A DNA stretch of 64,000 bases from Ceratorhiza oryzae-sativae. Taxonomy: Eukaryota > Basidiomycota > Agaricomycetes > Cantharellales > Ceratobasidiaceae. The position numbers were made by a program, and so were the translations under genes. Of this stretch, positions 62,463 through 64,000 are shown one piece after another (position 1 is the first letter of the stretch; each line of letters starts with the position of its first letter). Below the pieces are notes generated by a model. That model was given only the letters and a program-made list of their open reading frames with translations, was not told the origin of the DNA and made no database searches. The stretch covers positions 372,001 through 436,000 of the forward strand of contig JARWMV010000003.1 of assembly GCA_030998015.1 (NCBI GenBank), written 5' to 3'.

Positions 62463-63720
62463 TTAGCCCTTCACCGCATATATGATATACATCTTGGTCA
62501 TTACACAGTTCTCATGGTGCTTCGCGTCCTCAATCGCGCCATCGATCAACTGTTTCGCCTCTTCGTCTGAGAGCCCGCTGTCTTTCATAAAACCGTATAT
62601 CTCTGCCATAGATAAGGTCACCAGATGTCGCAGGTATGGCACCACGGCAGGGTCAACCATATCCATACACGTATAGTCATCATGCGGATAGAGAGGTTGG
62701 ATGTATACATGAGACTGTATATCTCTGAATGCCTTTTGACCTTTACACCAGAGTTCCGAAGTAGGGGCCAGCCATTGAGGTAACTTGTCGCATGTATCTG
62801 GGTCAACGCCGAAGGTAGCTATATACTGTCGGATGGTATCGTAATATCTGAATAGACGGGTATCTGTACGATGGGAAGGATTCGCAGGATTGTTGGGATC
62901 CCAAATGCCTATGCTGTAGTCGCATACTTGAATCATCCCTCCCGGACGAAGCACGCGATAAACTTCACGAAGCAACTTTCGGTAGTCTTTCACCTACACA
63001 AGCTCAGTACAAGACGATATAGTGATGCTTGATTATGCCTCTTACTGTATCCACTATCGAATTGAGAAAGACTATGTCTTGCGATTCGTCCTGGAGCAGC
63101 AAGCCTTCTGTGAAATCATATACTTCAAAGACAATGTTGTGGCGTGGCACATGGGGGATTATTGGTACGACATCCAGGCTGCGAAACTGGACATGCGGAA
63201 ATTCGTTGGCCATCGCCTGGATCCTTGAATCAATTCGGGTAGGGTGTGGCATTACTCAACCTGAGCGAATCAGTTTAAACGGCTAGTGCTTACCATGTCC
63301 CCACCTTTGTTCCCAACTCGAGTACTTGCGGTTTTCTGCCCTCTGTGGGGGCGAGAAAGTCTTTTACGGGACCCTTGTAGTGGCCATGAAATACAGACTT
63401 GAGTACAATATATCGTAAGACATGTCTCCGAATATTATCAGGAGGGATCCACTTGACGACATTCTTGCTGGCAGCCTGCTGGCGGCCATGGTGTACAACG
63501 AAGTACCCTATGCTCACGAGTGCATCAGATATTGCGAAGTTTCAGACTATCTGATCTAGCTTTTATACCTGGTAATTCATCGGAAAGAATCGTCGTTCCT
63601 GATGTCCAGGAGTCTGCCTCGGAGGGAAAGGAAGATGGTGCATACTCCGACTGTGGACTAGGAATGACATGGTAGACGGTCGCATTTGTATCCTCGTCAA
63701 AGTAAGAAAAGACACCCATC
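62463..63720 (-). CDS. class I SAM-dependent methyltransferase, copy 2
   Basis: Paralogue of the methyltransferase at 29895, on the opposite strand and with the same exon plan. Starts MGVFSYFDEDTNATVYHVIP; an in-frame ATG at 63965 exists but the paralogue supports 63720. Then YFVVHHGRQQAASKNVVKWI, SAM motif I VLELGTKVGTW (about 63297-63330), IQAMANEFPHVQFRSLDVVP, VYDFTEGLLLQDESQDIVFL, REVYRVLRPGGMIQVCDYSI (about 62920-62980), and LPQWLAPTSELWCKGQKAFR. It ends VMTKMYIIYAVKG with the stop at 62463. By eye most aligned residues are identical to copy 1. All exons appear intact. Substrate unknown. Confidence 0.85.
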
Positions 63721-64000
63721 CCGTCGCTCAACTGAGGGTGCAAGTCTGGGTTGTGGGTTCTACAGGCAGAGGAATAACAACGGAATGAGACACCAATTAG
63801 GTAATGGGAGGGATGTCCGCAATCCGAATGCAGGCTGTCGACACGTGTCCTATTGAACAAGATAACGGACCTCCGCTGGCACATCGTTATCGTTGAGTTG
63901 TCCGTGCCTTTGTCAGTGCTATTGGAGCCGAGCAAGGTGATATCTGTGCTCAGGAGGAAATGCATACATAACTCGCTTCGGCTGCCGATCCCTCATTGCA
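63721..64000. other. upstream flank of methyltransferase copy 2
   Basis: Open in frame with the methyltransferase up to an ATG at 63965, but without similarity to a known domain. More likely promoter and 5' leader; the window ends here. Confidence 0.35.

Overview
The window looks like nuclear DNA of a filamentous basidiomycete, most likely an Agaricomycete (Rhizoctonia/Ceratobasidium-like). Genes are monocistronic on both strands and split by many introns of about 50-60 bp with GT..AG ends. The gene set includes typical Agaricomycete families: DUF6534 seven-TM proteins, a trehalose phosphorylase, a heme-thiolate peroxidase, a GMC oxidoreductase and multiple P450s. The organism call is inference from gene content. 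I see no bacterial features, no CRISPR and no tRNA.

Layout. 1.2-3.7 kb (-): GMC oxidoreductase, divergent from a tandem pair of DUF6534 membrane proteins (4.3-6.5 and 7.1-8.9 kb, +). 9.4-10.8 kb (-): membrane-anchored METTL24-like methyltransferase. 11.5-13.6 kb (-): ferric-reductase-like flavocytochrome, frameshifted. 15.5-18.0 kb (+): protein with three CxxH-type zinc motifs (DUF5763-like) and a C-terminal T5orf172/GIY-YIG-like domain. 18.5-21.2 kb (+): trehalose phosphorylase, convergent with the spindle checkpoint gene MAD2 (21.3-22.1 kb, -). 22.8-24.7 kb (-): secreted heme-thiolate peroxidase with a probable GC-AG intron. 25.6-26.3 kb: foldback element with two 169-bp inverted arms. 26.9-29.3 kb (+): P450. 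29.9-31.1 kb (+): class I methyltransferase, followed at 32.7-33.4 kb by a decayed copy of the P450 3' end.

33.8-39.7 kb is a housekeeping block: an HD-domain hydrolase (+), the clamp-loader subunit RFC5 (-) and KU70 (-). 40.5-42.7 kb (-): a second, unrelated P450. 42.7-46.9 kb holds nothing I recognise. 46.9-48.0 kb (-): unknown protein with an acidic tail. 49.7-51.3 kb (+): unknown membrane protein, frameshifted. 51.6-54.1 kb (-): Nramp metal transporter. 55.0-56.9 kb (+): DHHC palmitoyltransferase. 57.3-58.2 kb (+): small unknown membrane protein, frameshifted. 58.7-60.7 kb (-): amino acid permease. 61.8-62.3 kb: 3' relic of a non-LTR retrotransposon. 62.5-63.7 kb (-): a close paralogue of the 29.9-kb methyltransferase, inverted.

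Themes. Metal and redox genes (ferric reductase, Nramp, peroxidase, P450s, GMC) and DNA maintenance genes (KU70, RFC5, MAD2) are both represented, but I see no operon-like pathway. The most interesting items are the zinc-motif/GIY-YIG fusion, the foldback element, the P450-methyltransferase-P450 remnant segment with its distant inverted methyltransferase paralogue, the GC-AG intron in the peroxidase gene, and repeated one- or two-base frame breaks. Most of those breaks lie in short homopolymers and read as missing bases, which suggests assembly indels rather than many pseudogenes. All exon structures were worked out by hand from splice motifs and protein continuity, so internal boundaries are approximate.
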